In this document: piece by piece, positions 61,934 to 64,000 of the stretch | How positions within the stretch are numbered: position 1 is the first letter of the stretch | Layout of the letters: each line of letters begins with the position of its first letter | NCBI GenBank assembly: GCA_029254025.1 | Contig: JAQWYK010000039.1 | Span: 209,105-273,104 of the forward strand | DNA from: Crocinitomicaceae bacterium | GTDB lineage: Bacteria; Bacteroidota; Bacteroidia; Flavobacteriales_D; Crocinitomicaceae | DNA length: 64,000 bases | Direction: 5' to 3' | Notes under the pieces: model-generated | Database searches by the model: none | Told to the model about the DNA's origin: nothing | Seen by the model: only the letters and a program-made list of their open reading frames with translations | Program-made: the position numbers and the translations under genes

Positions 61934-64000
61934 TTACTTCAATACATTAACATGACCAACATGAACTTGTCTTTCATCCGTGTACTTGGTTTTGAACTCA
62001 ATTTTCCAAATATATGTGCCGTCTTTCACTAAATTTCCGCCATAGGTTCCATCCCAACCAATGTTTGCGTTGTTCGATTCAAAAAGTATCTCTCCCCATC
62101 TATTAAAAATCAATAAATTAAAATCATAAGGATCAAATCCTGAGGTGAATATAGGTTGGAAAGTTTCATTGTAGTTATCTCCATCTGGTGTAAAGGTATT
62201 TGGAACATAGAAAATGAGGTCTTCTTGTACTTCAATAATAGCGTAAGCTGTATCTGAACAACCAAATTGCGATAATGCAATGAGTTGAACGGTGTAGTTA
62301 CCTTCTTCCGATCCATCAAAAATGTGGCTTGGATTTTCTACAAAAGATGTCGTGCCATCACCAAAATTCCAAGCATAATCTGCCGCTCCAAATGAACCGT
62401 TGATGAAATTAACTTCTGAGTTAGTAGTAGTCACTACCAATGGTTCTCCCGTGAAGTTGGCAATAGGATTGTTTTCAACACATATGTAAGAAGGATAGAA
62501 TGCAGAGCTAGTACATCCATCAATTGTGGTAACGGTTAAGGTGACATCAATGCATCCTGCTGTGGATAGAAATGCCGTTACGTTTTCGCATCCGTATAGT
62601 GTAACTCCATTACTGAGGGTCCAAACACATCCCTCTCCGGGAAGATTAGAAGTATTGGTTAAGGTGAAACTAGCAGGTGCACATCCAGTTAAGTTATCGG
62701 CAGTAAAGGACACATTTGCTAATGGATGAACGGTAACTGTAACAATATCCGAACCTACGCAGGAGTTCGAGGCCCCTGAAACGGTATAAACAGTTGTTTG
62801 GTTCGGGGTAAAAGGAATGCCATTCGAAATACCATTATCCCATATGTATGTATTTGCGCCAGTAGCAGTTAGTGTAACAGACTCTCCTTCGCAAATAAAG
62901 AGATCTGGTCCTGCATCGATTATTGGAGCGGGAATTACCGTTACTTCCACTTGGTCAGTGGCGATACAGTTATCTAGGTTAGCTGTTGCGGTATAAGTAG
63001 TTATACCTGGGTTTTGGTTAAAAGGAGTACCGTCAGTGATGCTATTGTTCCAACTGATGATAGCTCCATCAGGGTTTACAGCAGTGAGCGTAATTTCATC
63101 TCCCTCACAGACTTCAACATCAGGACCTGCGTTGATGGTAGGAGCATTTGGATCGACTAAGTTGATCACGGTATTATCGTTACCGATACAGTTGTTGAGT
63201 TCAACAATGAAGTTCGTGTAGGAACCAGCAGTTAATCCTGAGATGATTACTTCACCGGCAGCATTGGCGGCGAGTACAACAGGCCCAACAGGTGTTCCAT
63301 TGGCAGTGTATCCCACGGTGTAAGTAGCACCAGGCGTAAGCCCTGATAGGGTAATTGATCCGTCATTGGCGGCACACTGAGTAGGGTTACTTCCTGTTGG
63401 AGTGAGTACCGGAGTAATGCTAACGTTAATGGTAAAGGATACTTCATCAAAACAGTCAGGAGTGGTTCCTGTTGCATCATACACATAGATGGTAGAAAGA
63501 CCTGGGGTATTGAAAATATCCCCAGGAGTGTATTGCGTCCCCCCACCGTTAGGAGCAGTATAATACGCTTCATTCCCTGTAAGGTTAGAACCTAGGATGT
63601 CCGCAAAGGTAAACTCATCACATATCACCACATCACCTACAGGGTCAAGAGCAGGTGTTAAGTTAATGGTTACCACAAAGGAAGTTTCATCAAAACAGTT
63701 AGGAGTAGTAGCCGTTTGATCGAACACATAAATAGTATTGGCTCCTGCTGTTGTAATCAAGTCCCCTGGGTTGAGCTGTGTCCCCCCGCCATTAGGAGCG
63801 GTGTAGTAAGCTTCGTTTCCAGTAAGGTTAGTTCCTGCAATGGCAGGCAATGTATAGGTATCACATTGTGTTACATCTAAAATAGGATCAATAACAGGAG
63901 TAAGGTTGATGGTCACCACAAAGGAAGTCTCATCAAAACAGTTGGGAGTAGTAGCCGTTTGATCGTACACATAAATAGTATTGGCTCCTGCTGTTGTAAT
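61934..64000 (-). CDS. Large secreted protein with PKD/Ig repeats and gliding-type C-terminal domain (5' end outside window)
   Basis: Only the last 689 codons are visible; the frame stays open to the right edge. Visible parts in order: near-identical 81-residue repeats (NCFDETSFVVTINLTP ... AYYTAPNGGGTQ) ending near codon 200; a domain resembling SprB repeats/Ig (TGSNPTQCAANDGSITLSGL); two Ig-like domains each with INAGPDVEVCEGDEITL-type motifs; a PKD domain (YAWNFGDGTTSFVENPSHIF); and a C-terminal CHU_C/gliding-associated domain (FYVPNTFTPDGDNYNETFQP) that sends proteins to T9SS as type B substrates. This looks like a surface adhesin. Confidence 0.9.
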   Translation of the reverse strand: MTTAGANTIYVYDQTATTPNCFDETSFVVTINLTPVIDPILDVTQCDTYTLPAIAGTNLTGNEAYYTAPNGGGTQLNPGDLITTAGANTIYVFDQTATTPNCFDETSFVVTINLTPALDPVGDVVICDEFTFADILGSNLTGNEAYYTAPNGGGTQYTPGDIFNTPGLSTIYVYDATGTTPDCFDEVSFTINVSITPVLTPTGSNPTQCAANDGSITLSGLTPGATYTVGYTANGTPVGPVVLAANAAGEVIISGLTAGSYTNFIVELNNCIGNDNTVINLVDPNAPTINAGPDVEVCEGDEITLTAVNPDGAIISWNNSITDGTPFNQNPGITTYTATANLDNCIATDQVEVTVIPAPIIDAGPDLFICEGESVTLTATGANTYIWDNGISNGIPFTPNQTTVYTVSGASNSCVGSDIVTVTVHPLANVSFTADNLTGCAPASFTLTNTSNLPGEGCVWTLSNGVTLYGCENVTAFLSTAGCIDVTLTVTTIDGCTSSAFYPSYICVENNPIANFTGEPLVVTTTNSEVNFINGSFGAADYAWNFGDGTTSFVENPSHIFDGSEEGNYTVQLIALSQFGCSDTAYAIIEVQEDLIFYVPNTFTPDGDNYNETFQPIFTSGFDPYDFNLLIFNRWGEILFESNNANIGWDGTYGGNLVKDGTYIWKIEFKTKYTDERQVHVGHVNVLK
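63400..64000. repeat. Tandem 243-bp coding repeats running off the window
   Basis: A 243-base unit (81 codons) recurs at least twice with very few differences: the segment near 63675-63757 matches 63918-64000 almost exactly. A third, divergent copy starts near 63480 and fades by about 63400. The array continues past the right edge. Confidence 0.88.

Noticed and set aside
1..64000. tRNA, rRNA, insertion sequence and prophage genes
   Set aside because: I looked for tRNA-like hairpins, transposase-type motifs and phage structural genes and saw none.

Overview
The window looks like a chromosomal segment of an AT-rich Bacteroidota bacterium, most likely a member of Flavobacteriales; a Crocinitomicaceae/Fluviicola-like origin is my guess and is not proven. 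The evidence is an alternative complex III/cytochrome oxidase operon, SprA of the type IX secretion system (T9SS), several proteins with T9SS sorting domains, a gliding-motility-type C-terminal domain protein, a bacillithiol-linked YtxJ, the fused malic enzyme-phosphotransacetylase, and Bacteroidota-type TAnnTTTG promoter boxes. I see no tRNA, rRNA, CRISPR array, insertion sequence, prophage or plasmid genes.

Layout. Positions 1-5956 hold the end of a quinol-oxidising alternative complex III operon (a helix-hairpin-helix tail, actD, actE, actF) running into coxB and coxA and closed by a terminator. ruvB follows, then a 700-base gene-poor stretch with possible gene debris. From 7760 a run encodes a long PurF-type amidotransferase, an orphan histidine kinase, gpmI, a large secreted lamin-tail protein and a lipoprotein/TPR pair. 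A convergent Crp/Fnr regulator leads to a leftward four-gene module (ECF sigma factor, small membrane protein, Spy/CnrX-like sensor, secreted di-heme peroxidase). metF and small secreted proteins follow. A long leftward block carries an epimerase, an acetyltransferase, sprA (7.5 kb), ruvA and the malic enzyme.

From 34909 to 42547 lies a concentration of exported redox proteins: a T9SS-sorted thioredoxin-like protein, then a tight five-gene run of TlpA-like thioredoxin, DUF6029 barrel, Omp28-like CxxC lipoprotein and two cupredoxin/multicopper-oxidase-like proteins. This is the best candidate for an undescribed system: electrons or thiols could pass from the periplasm to the cell surface and meet copper there. 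That is inference from gene order and motifs.

From 42636 to 54766 are a lipid-anchored hydrolase, an OmpA protein with thrombospondin type 3 repeats, an unrecognised 723-residue protein, rnhB, an AI-2E family permease, engB, glutaminyl cyclase, ytxJ and pheS. The right end holds two long non-coding stretches (one with a decayed universal stress protein gene), a ferredoxin-NADP reductase, a CvpA-like protein, a nitroreductase, a GT-C membrane glycosyltransferase, a YebC regulator, and a large repeat-containing surface protein cut by the window edge.
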